Program-made: the position numbers and the translations under genes
Part shown: positions 43,784 through 52,918 of the stretch, piece after piece
Layout: every line of letters starts with the position of its first letter
Position numbering within the stretch: the stretch's first letter is position 1
Notes under the pieces: generated by a model
Databases searched by the model: none
What the model saw: the letters and a program-made list of their open reading frames with translations, nothing else
What the model was told of the DNA's origin: nothing
Assembly: GCA_050301795.1 (NCBI GenBank)
Contig: JBNKZU010000048.1
Location: 1-64,000 of the forward strand
Source of the DNA: JBNKZU01 sp050301795
GTDB lineage: Bacteria > Pseudomonadota > Gammaproteobacteria > Thiohalomonadales > Thiohalomonadaceae
Direction of reading: 5' to 3'
Length of the DNA: 64,000 bases

Positions 43784-44047
43784 ATGGGCCTTAAAAAAAT
43801 TATTAAAAAGTTAAAAGAGCAGTTTGAGCTGGCACAGAATGATCAACCCATTTCATGTGAAGAGATTGACCGACTGCTTCGTAAACTGAAACATAAAGAG
43901 AAAAAGATAAAAGATGAGATTGAAGAGATCAAAGATGCTGAGGAGCTTTCAAAAATTGAACTGGATCTAAAGGTTGTAAAACTACAGTTAAAAAAAGGCT
44001 TCAAACTACGTAAAGAGTTAAAGCATTCAGAGAAGTGTACTCAGTAA
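43784..44047 (+). CDS. Small charged coiled-coil protein
   Basis: This 87-aa protein is rich in Lys and Glu with heptad-like helices (KHKEKKIKDEIEEIKDAEEL). The N-terminus is MGLKKIIKKLKEQFEL. No family is recognised. It lies between the phosphate transporter and the convergent clpB, with an ATG preceded by a modest ribosome site (GATAAGAGAC). Confidence 0.6.
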   Translation: MGLKKIIKKLKEQFELAQNDQPISCEEIDRLLRKLKHKEKKIKDEIEEIKDAEELSKIELDLKVVKLQLKKGFKLRKELKHSEKCTQ

Positions 44048-44080
44048 AAAGCCCTGAACATCAGGTAAATGTTCAGAGCC
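44046..44080 (-). terminator. Terminator of clpB
   Basis: On the minus strand GGCTCTGAACAT pairs with ATGTTCAGGGC across a 7-nt loop (one G-T pair) and is followed by T5. Confidence 0.8.
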
Positions 44081-44102
44081 ACACCAACCAGCAATCGTCG
44101 TG

Positions 44103-46691
44103 TTACCGATAAAGGTAATGTCCATCCTGATAATCAACAGTAATCGTGTCGCCTGGACCAAATCGACCTGAGAGAAGCTCCTGCGCCAAGTCATTTTCAA
44201 GGGAGTGCTGAATCACTCTCTTTAGTGGACGTGCTCCATATACCGGATCAAAACCCGCCATCGCAAGAGCATTAAGCGCTTCATCACTCACCTTCAGTTG
44301 GATATCTCTATCCGCCAGACGTCGTTTCAGGATCTCGATCTGTATCTTTGCGATAGCATGGATCTGCTCTCTCGCCAGTGGATGGAATACCACGACCTCA
44401 TCCACACGGTTAATAAATTCAGGTCTAAAATGGTGCCCGACCACATCCATTACTGCACCACGCATCTCATTGTATTTCTCATCGTCCATCTGAGGCTGTT
44501 CTCCAACCATCTCCTGAATGATCTGAGAGCCAAGATTAGATGTCATCACAATCACACTATTTCTAAAATCTACAGTTCGTCCTTGCCCGTCTGTCAGACG
44601 GCCATCATCCAGTACCTGTAACAGTATATTGAAAACATCTGCATGGGCTTTTTCGACCTCATCAAGCAGAATCACCGAATAGGGTTTACGTCGTACTGCC
44701 TCTGTCAGATAGCCCCCCTCTTCATAGCCAACATATCCAGGAGGCGCACCGACAAGTCGCGCAACGGAATGTTTTTCCATAAACTCAGACATATCGATAC
44801 GAACCATCGCCTCTTCTGTATCGAACAGATACATCGCCAATGATTTACACAACTCTGTTTTACCAACGCCTGTCGGCCCCAGGAACAGGAATGAACCATT
44901 GGGTCGATTCGGATCGGAAAGACCAGCACGAGAGCGTCTGATAGCGTTTGAGACCGCATTGACCGCTTCATCCTGTCCAATTACTCGGTGATGAAGTGCA
45001 TCTTCCATACGCAGCAGTTTCTCTCGTTCGCCTTCAAGCATCTTTGAGACGGGAATCCCTGTCCACTTCGAGACCACTTCTGCGATCTCCTCATCTGTGA
45101 CCCGGTTACGCAACAGTTGCGTTTCAATCGGAGCAGTCTCATCTGCTACCGATAGCTGCTTCTCCAACTCGGGAATACGTCCATATTGAATCTCTGACAT
45201 TCGAGCCAGATCTCCGGCACGTCGTGCTGTTTCCAGTTCGACACGTGCTCGATCCAGCTCTTCTTTAATATGCTGTGTACCCTGTAGTGCAGCCTTCTCC
45301 GATTTCCAGATCTCTTCAAAGTCGGCATACTCCTTTTCCAAACGACGGATCTGATCCTCAAGGTCGCTTAAACGCTTTTTCGAGGCCGCATCTGACTCTT
45401 TTGATAGCGCCTCACGTTCAATCTTGAGCTGAATCAGACGTCGATCAAGACGATCCATATCCTCCGGCATGGAGTCGATCTCCATACGGATTCGGGACGC
45501 AGCCTCGTCAACCAAATCAATCGCTTTATCAGGAAGCTGTCTGTCGCTGATATATCGGTGTGACAGCATTGCCGCGGCAACGATAGCGGGATCGGTAATC
45601 TCAACACCATGATGGAGCTCATAGCGCTCTTTTAAGCCGCGCAGAATGGCAATCGTATCCTCAACTGTCGGTTCGTCAATCAGAACCTTCTGGAATCGAC
45701 GTTCAAGAGCGGCATCTTTCTCTATATATTTGCGGTACTCATCCAGCGTTGTCGCCCCAATGCAATGTAACTCACCTCTAGCCAGAGCTGGTTTAAGCAT
45801 ATTACCCGCGTCCATTGATCCTTCAGCTTTGCCGGCACCAACCACGGTATGGATTTCATCAATAAAGAGGATGATCTGCCCCTCCTGACGAGCCAGATCG
45901 TTGAGTACAGCCTTGAGACGCTCCTCAAACTCACCCCGAAACTTTGCACCCGCAATCAACGCACCCATATCCAGCGACAACAACCGCTTATTCTTCAACC
46001 CTTCAGGCACCTCACCATTGATGATGCGCTGTGCTAAACCTTCAGCGATGGCTGTTTTCCCAACACCTGGCTCACCGATCAGTACCGGATTATTTTTAGT
46101 ACGGCGTTGTAATACCTGAATCGAGCGTCGAATCTCATCATCACGTCCAATCACCGGATCAAGCTTGCCCTGCTCTGCTCGTTCGGTCAGATCGATGGTG
46201 TACTTCTCTAGCGCTTTACGTTGCTCTTCTGCGTTTGGATCATTTACACCTTGATCGCCACGCATTGCGTCAATCGCCTTTTCGATAGCCTTCTTATCGA
46301 CACCAACCTGTTTAAGGAGATCCTGAAGTGGATTACGCTCATCTATCGCAGCTAACAGGAACAGCTCACTTGAGATGTATTGATCATTACGTTTTTGGGC
46401 AAGCTTGTCGGTAACATTCAGCAGTCGCCCACTATCGTTGGAGATATGGATATCGCCACCACTGCCTTCAACCGAGGGAAGTCGTTCGAGCATTCCGCCA
46501 AGTTGAGCACGAAGCTGGTTGACGTTTGCACCCGCTTGCATCAAAAGATGACGTACAGAGCCGCCCTCCTGATCCAGCAACGCTGTCAGGATATGCACCG
46601 GCTCAATAAATTGATGATCACGACCGACGGCTAATGATTGCGCGTCTGCCAGAGCCATTTGAAACTTGGTTGTGAGTTTATCCATTCGCAT
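44103..46691 (-). CDS. clpB: ClpB disaggregase
   Basis: This 862-aa AAA+ chaperone rescues aggregated proteins with DnaK. It has Clp N-repeats (about 1-145), Walker A GEPGVGKTA in AAA1, a middle coiled-coil domain (about 410-520), GPTGVGKTE in AAA2 and the C-terminal D2 small domain. Near-consensus heat-shock promoter elements lie at 46730-46759. ATG at 46691 is chosen for its GAGGG ribosome site. Confidence 0.98.
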   Translation of the reverse strand: MRMDKLTTKFQMALADAQSLAVGRDHQFIEPVHILTALLDQEGGSVRHLLMQAGANVNQLRAQLGGMLERLPSVEGSGGDIHISNDSGRLLNVTDKLAQKRNDQYISSELFLLAAIDERNPLQDLLKQVGVDKKAIEKAIDAMRGDQGVNDPNAEEQRKALEKYTIDLTERAEQGKLDPVIGRDDEIRRSIQVLQRRTKNNPVLIGEPGVGKTAIAEGLAQRIINGEVPEGLKNKRLLSLDMGALIAGAKFRGEFEERLKAVLNDLARQEGQIILFIDEIHTVVGAGKAEGSMDAGNMLKPALARGELHCIGATTLDEYRKYIEKDAALERRFQKVLIDEPTVEDTIAILRGLKERYELHHGVEITDPAIVAAAMLSHRYISDRQLPDKAIDLVDEAASRIRMEIDSMPEDMDRLDRRLIQLKIEREALSKESDAASKKRLSDLEDQIRRLEKEYADFEEIWKSEKAALQGTQHIKEELDRARVELETARRAGDLARMSEIQYGRIPELEKQLSVADETAPIETQLLRNRVTDEEIAEVVSKWTGIPVSKMLEGEREKLLRMEDALHHRVIGQDEAVNAVSNAIRRSRAGLSDPNRPNGSFLFLGPTGVGKTELCKSLAMYLFDTEEAMVRIDMSEFMEKHSVARLVGAPPGYVGYEEGGYLTEAVRRKPYSVILLDEVEKAHADVFNILLQVLDDGRLTDGQGRTVDFRNSVIVMTSNLGSQIIQEMVGEQPQMDDEKYNEMRGAVMDVVGHHFRPEFINRVDEVVVFHPLAREQIHAIAKIQIEILKRRLADRDIQLKVSDEALNALAMAGFDPVYGARPLKRVIQHSLENDLAQELLSGRFGPGDTITVDYQDGHYLYR

Positions 46692-46729
46692 GGGACTGCC
46701 CTCTAAACGACTAATTACTTGTTACACGC

Positions 46730-46759
46730 TAAATAAGGGATCGCTGATAATATTCAATA
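46730..46759 (-). promoter_or_regulatory. Candidate sigma-32 promoter of clpB
   Basis: On the minus strand TATTGAA (46753-46759) is followed, after 13 nt, by CCCTTATTTA (46730-46739), near the heat-shock pattern CTTGAAA/CCCCATnTA. Confidence 0.55.
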
Positions 46760-46770
46760 GCGAGAGCGGG

Positions 46771-47460
46771 TTAACTCTGAGGGTATTCAATATATTCTTG
46801 AATCGATTTGAGACACTGAGATTTAATTGCGGTGGTATCACACTTAATTGGCGCCGCACTATGAATAACCGCATGACTACGCATTAGAACAGACATAATC
46901 ACTTGATTCTTACCCCGTATACCATCAATGCGCGCCGGAATAACATCACATCCGGCCAACTTTGCTAAATGTGCAGCACCGGCCTTTAACGGTTTGGAGG
47001 GCTCGTGATCAAGACGAATCTTTCCATGCGGAAATAGTGCTACGACCTCTCCCTGCTGCAACACCTTTAGTGCATGACGAAAGGCTCGCTCTGGACGCTC
47101 TTTGCGATTCACAGGAATACAACCCACTGCTTTAAATAGCCATGTTAAGCCAAATCGGTTGTACTCCTCTTCTGCAATCAGAAATCGAAGTGGACGTGGA
47201 CTCGCCGCGATCAGCAAGATTGGATCCAGTCCTGAGTGATGATTTGAAACCAGAACCGCAGCACCCTCTTTGGGGAGTGAGGAGATCTCACCCTGCAAAC
47301 GATGATACTTACAACAGAAAACCCGGTTTAACCCATTAAGGCGATTAAGCCATGTCCCACCCCAGTCGGCTAATCCCTGTTTTTCAAGCCAATGAAGTAG
47401 ATAATAGCCGCCAATCAATAACAGAATCGAAGCGATGATCACTGTAATGGATAATTCCAC
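46771..47460 (-). CDS. Lysophospholipid acyltransferase (PlsC family)
   Basis: This 229-aa membrane-anchored acyltransferase has an N-terminal hydrophobic anchor (IIASILLLIGGYYLLHWL), the catalytic NHHSGLDPI (HX4D) and a substrate-binding segment VALFPHGKIR. It acylates lysophosphatidic acid or a related lipid. It is 12 nt downstream of def, so an operon of def and neighbours is likely. Confidence 0.88.
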   Translation of the reverse strand: MELSITVIIASILLLIGGYYLLHWLEKQGLADWGGTWLNRLNGLNRVFCCKYHRLQGEISSLPKEGAAVLVSNHHSGLDPILLIAASPRPLRFLIAEEEYNRFGLTWLFKAVGCIPVNRKERPERAFRHALKVLQQGEVVALFPHGKIRLDHEPSKPLKAGAAHLAKLAGCDVIPARIDGIRGKNQVIMSVLMRSHAVIHSAAPIKCDTTAIKSQCLKSIQEYIEYPQS

Positions 47461-47472
47461 ACGTCACCCTTA

Positions 47473-47985
47473 CTACTGATAAACCTTGCGTTTAAACAGA
47501 TCCTTTTTACGACTGACAAGCCGATCAAGGAATAACATGCCATCAAGATGATCAAGCTCATGCTGCACCGCACGTGCCTCAAAGCCTTCACACTGATAGA
47601 CAATCTCTTTTCCTTTGAGGTTACGCGCCCGGACATTGATTCGCTCTGCCCGAATCACATTACCTGTGTAGTCAGGTACTGACATACACCCTTCACGCCC
47701 AACCACCATTCCATCCCACTTGGTGATCACTGGATTGATTAAAATCATCATGCCATTGTTGGGGAGTGGCTTCTCCGGTTTATCCAGTGGTGACACATCG
47801 ACAATAGCGATACGTTGCAATCTATCGACCTGGGTTGCAGCAAGTCCGACACCACCAGGCTCTGAACGCATTGTCTGTTCAAGATCTGACACAAATTGTC
47901 GCAACTCATCATCAAAAAGCGTCACCTCTTCGGCTTCACGCTTGAGGCGCTCATCGGGATAGCGCAATATCTCCAGCACTGCCAT
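47473..47985 (-). CDS. def: Peptide deformylase
   Basis: This 170-aa metalloenzyme removes N-formyl groups from nascent peptides. All three motifs are present: GVGLAATQV, GREGCMSVPDY and EARAVQHELDHLDGMLF with HExxH. No fmt follows, unlike the common def-fmt pair. It lies next to a GcvR-like gene on the same strand. Confidence 0.97.
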   Translation of the reverse strand: MAVLEILRYPDERLKREAEEVTLFDDELRQFVSDLEQTMRSEPGGVGLAATQVDRLQRIAIVDVSPLDKPEKPLPNNGMMILINPVITKWDGMVVGREGCMSVPDYTGNVIRAERINVRARNLKGKEIVYQCEGFEARAVQHELDHLDGMLFLDRLVSRKKDLFKRKVYQ

Positions 47986-47989
47986 CAGC

Positions 47990-48508
47990 TCATCCGATCA
48001 TGGTTTCAATTTCGGAGATCTTTACCTCAATCTCATCATCAATCGAATCAATTGTTTGGCGAAGCGCGTCGATGCCTTTTGTGGCTTCTCCCTCAATCTG
48101 CATGATATAGAGAGGTTTATCAGGATCACCGGCAACAATTGTTTGCATATCCAGAATATGTAATCCTGCTTCGGCTAACGCTGTGGTTACGGTTGCAACA
48201 ATACCGGCTTTATCTGCACCGTAGACCGAAAGCTCAACATCAGGACGATGATGATCGTGAAGCGCTGCATTCATTTGATCGAGATGCATACGAAGTGACA
48301 ACTCCTGAGCCACCGGCGCAACAACTGACTCCAAACCCTCTACTTCCTTTTCACTCTGCACCATCATCATTACCGTGAAATTACCGCCTAAACGGATCAT
48401 CGATGTTTCACCAAGGTTGCCGCCAGCGTTATAGATAGCGCTGCTTACCTTTGCAACAATTCCTTTTCTATCTTCGCCAACCAGTGTCAGCATGTACCAC
48501 TGTTTCAT
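47990..48508 (-). CDS. ACT-domain protein, GcvR-like
   Basis: This 172-aa protein has two ACT domains (MLTVVGEDRKGIVAKVS-like start at 8-24 and VYGADKAGIVATVTTALAEAG in the middle), as in the glycine cleavage system repressor GcvR. It probably senses an amino acid, most likely glycine. No gcv genes are close, so the target is inferred. Confidence 0.85.
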   Translation of the reverse strand: MKQWYMLTLVGEDRKGIVAKVSSAIYNAGGNLGETSMIRLGGNFTVMMMVQSEKEVEGLESVVAPVAQELSLRMHLDQMNAALHDHHRPDVELSVYGADKAGIVATVTTALAEAGLHILDMQTIVAGDPDKPLYIMQIEGEATKGIDALRQTIDSIDDEIEVKISEIETMIG

Positions 48509-48523
48509 ATAGATACCCTTTGG

Positions 48524-49294
48524 TTAATGAACCGCCTCATGAGCAAAGAAAATAACCATTACTCCAAGCCCGATAAGCAGAACTTGAAGTGCTGTCTCTT
48601 TTGGATGAGGTTTTTGATGAAGCCCCGGAATAAGATCAGCCACCGCAATATAGATGAAGCTTGATGCCGTAACCGCAAGTATGTAAGGGATAATATCGTC
48701 CAGACCGGTAAGGCTGTAATAGGCAAGTAAACCACCAACCACTGTTGCCAGACTTGAGATAACATTAAGTGTAAAGGCCTTTAAGCGGCTATAACCACTG
48801 TGAAGAAGTACGGCAAAATCTCCAAGCTCTTGCGGAATCTCATGCGCTGCTACTGCTAATGCTGTAACCATCCCTAAATGTTCGTCTGTAAGAAAAGCGG
48901 CACCAATCAATACGCCGTCAACAAAATTATGTAAGCCATCACCGATCAGAATCAGACTGCCTGCGGTACTATGTTTATGTGGGTGAGTATGGAGATCACA
49001 ATCGTGAGAGTGACAATGACGCCATATCACCAATTTTTCGAGAATAAAAAAGAGCAGTAGACCGATGAGTACAGCCATGAAGATCTCATGCGGATCGCTA
49101 TGATGCTCAAGCATGGCATGAGGTAGCAATGCCAAAAATGCAGCCCCTAAAAGTGCGCCAATCGCAAAACTGACCAAATGAGGTAGTGTTCGCTCCTGCC
49201 AATGTCCGGGAACAATAAGATAAAGGCTTGCGGCCAGGACGCTTAAAACACCACCAAGCATTGTAAAGATGACAATCATCGCCAGCAGTGACAT
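48524..49294 (-). CDS. ZIP-family metal transporter
   Basis: This 256-aa protein has about eight helices. The ZIP metal motifs are GDGLHNFVDGVLIGAAF (helix IV) and VAAHEIPQELGDFAVLL (helix V), and a His-rich cytoplasmic loop (HCHSHDCDLHTHPHKHS) lies between helices III and IV. Zinc or another divalent metal is the likely substrate. It appears to be a single-gene unit. Confidence 0.9.
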   Translation of the reverse strand: MSLLAMIVIFTMLGGVLSVLAASLYLIVPGHWQERTLPHLVSFAIGALLGAAFLALLPHAMLEHHSDPHEIFMAVLIGLLLFFILEKLVIWRHCHSHDCDLHTHPHKHSTAGSLILIGDGLHNFVDGVLIGAAFLTDEHLGMVTALAVAAHEIPQELGDFAVLLHSGYSRLKAFTLNVISSLATVVGGLLAYYSLTGLDDIIPYILAVTASSFIYIAVADLIPGLHQKPHPKETALQVLLIGLGVMVIFFAHEAVH

Positions 49295-49377
49295 AGTTTC
49301 TCCTGAGTTAATCTATCGTTAGTGATGGCTGAATCAGCCACGCATCATATCGCAACACAATGCACATACAAGTGAAA

Positions 49378-50115
49378 TCAACCATCGATCCAGATTAGCG
49401 ATGCCATACGTCCACAGATACCATCACGACGATAGGAGTAGAAGCGTTGATCGTCACTGTAGGTGCAAAGATCACCCCCATAGATAGATTCAACGCCGAT
49501 TGATTCAAGCCTAATTCGTGCAAGCTGATAGATATCTGCAAACCACTTATCCGCATTTTGTCTTGAAGGGGTAAATGCGTCCCTGGTTTGTGAATGCAAC
49601 TTCACAAAACTCGTATACACCTCTTCACCAACCTCAAACGCATTGGCTCCAATCGCTGCCCCCATCCAAACCAGTAAATCAGACGGGGTGGTATTAAATC
49701 GGGCGATTGCTGACTCGACAACCCCATCAACCAACCCCCGCCACCCGGCATGAACAGCTGCAACTTCATCTCCTGCCCGATTGGTGATCAGCAGTGGCAA
49801 GCAATCTGCGGTTAACACTGCACAAACCCGGTTCAATTCGGACGTATATGAGGCATCGCCCTCATGCCTTGTGCTCGTTGCATCAATCGTCACGACGTTA
49901 TGGCTATGGGTCTGCTTTAGCCAGTATGGTTCAGATGGTAGTGAGAGCGCCTCTTGCAAAAGTGCCCGATTATGACTAACAGCACTTGAATCATCCCCAA
50001 CATGATCGCCAAGATTCAGGCTGCTGAATGGTGGTTGGCTGACTCCGCCAATACGGGTTGTCATATATGCCCGAATGTTTGCCGGTGCCGGCCATTGCGG
50101 TTCAATGGTAATCAA
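49378..50115 (-). CDS. pgeF: Peptidoglycan editing factor PgeF (YfiH/laccase-type)
   Basis: This 245-aa protein has the family's TTRIGGVSQPPFSSLNLGDH, ADCLPLLIT and AAVHAGWRGL motifs, whose His and Cys bind a metal. The frame begins with TTG at 50115, overlapping the rluD stop by 14 nt, since the next Met is inside the conserved TTR region. Members act in peptidoglycan quality control. The rluD-pgeF-clpB order is typical. Confidence 0.9.
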   Translation of the reverse strand: MITIEPQWPAPANIRAYMTTRIGGVSQPPFSSLNLGDHVGDDSSAVSHNRALLQEALSLPSEPYWLKQTHSHNVVTIDATSTRHEGDASYTSELNRVCAVLTADCLPLLITNRAGDEVAAVHAGWRGLVDGVVESAIARFNTTPSDLLVWMGAAIGANAFEVGEEVYTSFVKLHSQTRDAFTPSRQNADKWFADIYQLARIRLESIGVESIYGGDLCTYSDDQRFYSYRRDGICGRMASLIWIDG

Positions 50116-51073
50116 GATCTACCTCATGTTCTTTCATATCCTGCTCCAGAGCATCAACCAACTGAACCATATCGTCAGGTAGAGGAGATTCCCACTCCAT
50201 ATACTCGCCACTTATTGGATGGATGATTCCGAGCTTACGCGCATGCAGTGCTTGACGCTTAAAGCCGCGGATAATATCGGTCAACATTGGTGAAGCACCC
50301 TTGGGGAGGCGTAGACGTCCTCCATAAACCGGATCACCAATGATCGGATAGTTGATAAAACTCATATGCACCCGGATTTGATGTGTACGTCCAGTTTCGA
50401 GCTTTACCTTAATCCGGGTGTGCGATCGATAGCGTTCAAGCACTCGATAGTGGGTGATAGCCGTTTTTCCAGTCGGATGGACAGACATTCGTTTTCTATC
50501 GACAGGGTGTCGTGAGATCGGCTCATCCACCTTACCCCCACCGGTCATTACCCCCGTTACAATCGCTTCATACTCCCGATTTACACTTCGCTCTTGTAGT
50601 TGCTTTACCAGATGATTCTGAGCTTCTAGTGTTTTGGCAACCATCAAGATACCACTCGTGTTTTTGTCCAGGCGGTGCACAATCCCTGCTCTTGGCACAT
50701 TGGCCAATTCGGGACAGTGGTAGAGCAACCCATTAAGCATGGTGCCATTGGGATTCCCAGCGGCGGGGTGAACCACCAATCCTGCGGGTTTATTGATTAC
50801 GATTAGGGCATCATCCTCATAGCAGATCTCAAGCGACACCTTCTCTGGCTGACTCTTAACCTGCTCCTCAATAACCACCTCAAGTGCGACACTTTGCCCC
50901 TCAAAGCACTTTTCTCTGGGACTACTACAGATCTCACCATTAACGGTAGCGTGTCCCTCTTTAATCCATTTTTGATGTCTGGAGCGGGAGTATTCAGGAA
51001 AAAGCGCTGCCAGGATCTGATCTAGGCGTTGACCGCTTAATTCAATGGGAACCTTCTCTTCTAAATGTATCAC
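50102..51073 (-). CDS. rluD: 23S rRNA pseudouridine synthase RluD
   Basis: This 323-aa enzyme makes pseudouridines in helix 69 of 23S rRNA. It has an N-terminal S4 domain (about 10-75) and the catalytic IVHRLDKNTSGILMVAK with Asp, plus LETGRTHQIRVHMSFINYPIIGDPVYG. It is divergent from bamD, as in many gammaproteobacteria. Confidence 0.96.
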   Translation of the reverse strand: MIHLEEKVPIELSGQRLDQILAALFPEYSRSRHQKWIKEGHATVNGEICSSPREKCFEGQSVALEVVIEEQVKSQPEKVSLEICYEDDALIVINKPAGLVVHPAAGNPNGTMLNGLLYHCPELANVPRAGIVHRLDKNTSGILMVAKTLEAQNHLVKQLQERSVNREYEAIVTGVMTGGGKVDEPISRHPVDRKRMSVHPTGKTAITHYRVLERYRSHTRIKVKLETGRTHQIRVHMSFINYPIIGDPVYGGRLRLPKGASPMLTDIIRGFKRQALHARKLGIIHPISGEYMEWESPLPDDMVQLVDALEQDMKEHEVDLDYH

Positions 51074-51187
51074 TTTATTGAACTTTTCCTGTTTAAAAAA
51101 TCTAATTCGATGTAATCGATTTATTCACTCTACATGCACAGGTATACTCTGCACTGTAATCATAAAATAACGGTCATTATAAACTTC

Positions 51188-51925
51188 ATGCGGATTTTCA
51201 CACTTACCAATTTATTACTCCTGCTTCTTCTCAGTGGATGTGCCTCAACTCCTGATGGAGATCTATCTTATGAGTGGAGCGAACAGCGCTATTTCGACGA
51301 AGCCAGAATTGCAACTGATTCAGGGAATTATCAACTTGCACTTAATTACTACTCTCAACTTGAGGCGAAATATCCTTATGGAAAACTGACCCAGCAATCC
51401 CAGTTAGAAACCATATTTGTCCACTTCCGTAATAGTGAACCTGAGGCGGCCATCGCAGCAGCAGATCGCTTTATTAAACTCAATCCTCGTCATCCAAAGG
51501 TTGATTATGCCTACTATATGCGCGGATTAGCCTCCTATGATCTTGATGCAAACATGCTCGAAGAATGGATGGATGAGAGCCGTTCAGAACGTGACCCACA
51601 AGGGGCGCGAGACAGCTTTGCCTACTTTAAAGAGTTAATTACACGATACCCTAACTCAAAATATCGCAAAGATGCGCTGGATCGCATGGCAAAGATAAGA
51701 AACAGCCTTGCAAAATATGAGATCGCCGTTGCAGACTTCTATTTACGTCGTGGAGCTTATGTTGCCGCAGTTAATCGTGCAAAGTATGTTGTTGAGAATT
51801 ATCCAAAAACCAATGCTATCAACGATGCGCTCAGAATTATGAATATGGGATACCAAAAACTGGAGATGAATAAGCTTGATGAGGATGCAAAACGCATTAT
51901 CGAACTCAACAAGATCAACAAATAA
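51188..51925 (+). CDS. bamD: Outer-membrane assembly lipoprotein BamD
   Basis: This lipoprotein of about 245 aa is essential for beta-barrel insertion. The signal and lipobox are LLLLLLLSGCAST, and tetratricopeptide-like repeats follow, including YFDEARIATDSGNYQLALNY and FIKLNPRHPKVDYAYYMRGL. I start at 51188 (MRIFTLTNLLL), where the signal peptide begins, rather than 51134. Divergent from rluD. Confidence 0.95.
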   Translation: MRIFTLTNLLLLLLLSGCASTPDGDLSYEWSEQRYFDEARIATDSGNYQLALNYYSQLEAKYPYGKLTQQSQLETIFVHFRNSEPEAAIAAADRFIKLNPRHPKVDYAYYMRGLASYDLDANMLEEWMDESRSERDPQGARDSFAYFKELITRYPNSKYRKDALDRMAKIRNSLAKYEIAVADFYLRRGAYVAAVNRAKYVVENYPKTNAINDALRIMNMGYQKLEMNKLDEDAKRIIELNKINK

Positions 51926-51949
51926 CCCAATCGATAGAGGAATCGGACA

Positions 51950-52471
51950 ATGTGGGACTTTTTTGAAACAGTCAGACATCGACACTCAGTCAGAAAATTC
52001 AGAACAGACATGGCTGTCGAAGAAGAGAAGATTCATGCCATCCTTGAAATGGCCTGTGCAGCACCCTCTGCCGGTGATCTACAGTCATATCACATCACCG
52101 TCCTTACCTCTGAGGATGACCGAAAACAATTAGCCGTCGCCTCAAGCAATCAGGAATTTATTGCTGAAGCACCCGTGGCAATGGTGATCTGTAGCGATCC
52201 CATCCGATCAGCAACCAAATATGGAGCGAGAGGCAAAGAGCTTTATGCGCTTCAGGATGCAACCATCGCTGCAACCTACGCCCAACTTGCTGTCGCCGCC
52301 GCAGGACTGGCCTCTACCTGGATCGGTCACTTCGATGAAGCAGAGATTAAACGAATTGCAAAACTTGATCCGGCCTATATCCCGATAGCCATTCTCAGTA
52401 TCGGTTACCCCGCCGAACTACCTTCTCCCACCCCTCGCCGTCCTATTAATGAGATTGTGAACCGGTTGTAA
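51950..52471 (+). CDS. Nitroreductase-family protein
   Basis: This 173-aa FMN-dependent oxidoreductase begins FFETVRHRHSVRKFRTD and has MACAAPSAGDLQSYHITV, consistent with the family's FMN-binding Arg and Ser residues, and a C-terminal SIGYPAELPSPTPRRP. Substrate is not evident. It follows bamD by 24 nt and ends at a terminator. Confidence 0.9.
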   Translation: MWDFFETVRHRHSVRKFRTDMAVEEEKIHAILEMACAAPSAGDLQSYHITVLTSEDDRKQLAVASSNQEFIAEAPVAMVICSDPIRSATKYGARGKELYALQDATIAATYAQLAVAAAGLASTWIGHFDEAEIKRIAKLDPAYIPIAILSIGYPAELPSPTPRRPINEIVNRL

Positions 52472-52496
52472 AAAAAGCCCCGAATGGGGCTTTTTT
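52471..52496. terminator. Bidirectional terminator between nitroreductase and glnB
   Basis: AAAAAAGCCCC pairs with GGGGCTTTTTT across a GAAT loop; both strands have T-runs after the stem, serving the convergent nitroreductase and glnB genes. Confidence 0.93.
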
Positions 52497-52519
52497 ATAG
52501 AGCGAGTAATCATATTGCC

Positions 52520-52858
52520 TTAGATCGCTTCAGGACCCTCTTCACCGGTTCTGATTCGAACCACCTGCTCAACACTACTTACAAATATCTTTCCGTCGCC
52601 AATCTTGCCTGTGCGAGCTGCACTGGTGATTGCTTCAATAACCTCATCGACCTTATCCTCGGTAACTACCAAATCGAGTTTTACTTTTGGTAAAAAATCG
52701 ACAACATACTCCGCACCTCGATAGAGTTCGGTATGCCCCTTTTGGCGACCAAAGCCTTTAACCTCCTGTGCGGTCATACCGGTGACTCCGATCTCCGATA
52801 GCGCTTCTCGAACATCATCGAGTTTGAATGGCTTGATAATGACTTCAATCTTTTTCAC
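52520..52858 (-). CDS. glnB: Nitrogen regulatory protein P-II
   Basis: This 112-aa trimer senses 2-oxoglutarate and ATP/ADP. I place the start at GTG (52858), after GAGGAA, which gives the canonical length and puts the uridylylated tyrosine at residue 51 (ELYRGAEYVVDF). A longer frame from a TTG at 52873 is therefore unlikely. No amtB is adjacent, so glnB is favoured over glnK. Confidence 0.95.
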   Translation of the reverse strand: MKKIEVIIKPFKLDDVREALSEIGVTGMTAQEVKGFGRQKGHTELYRGAEYVVDFLPKVKLDLVVTEDKVDEVIEAITSAARTGKIGDGKIFVSSVEQVVRIRTGEEGPEAI

Positions 52859-52918
52859 AACACTATTCCTCAATATTTCTCTGCAAAGTTATTTAGATTA
52901 TAGACCGAACACAAGCGA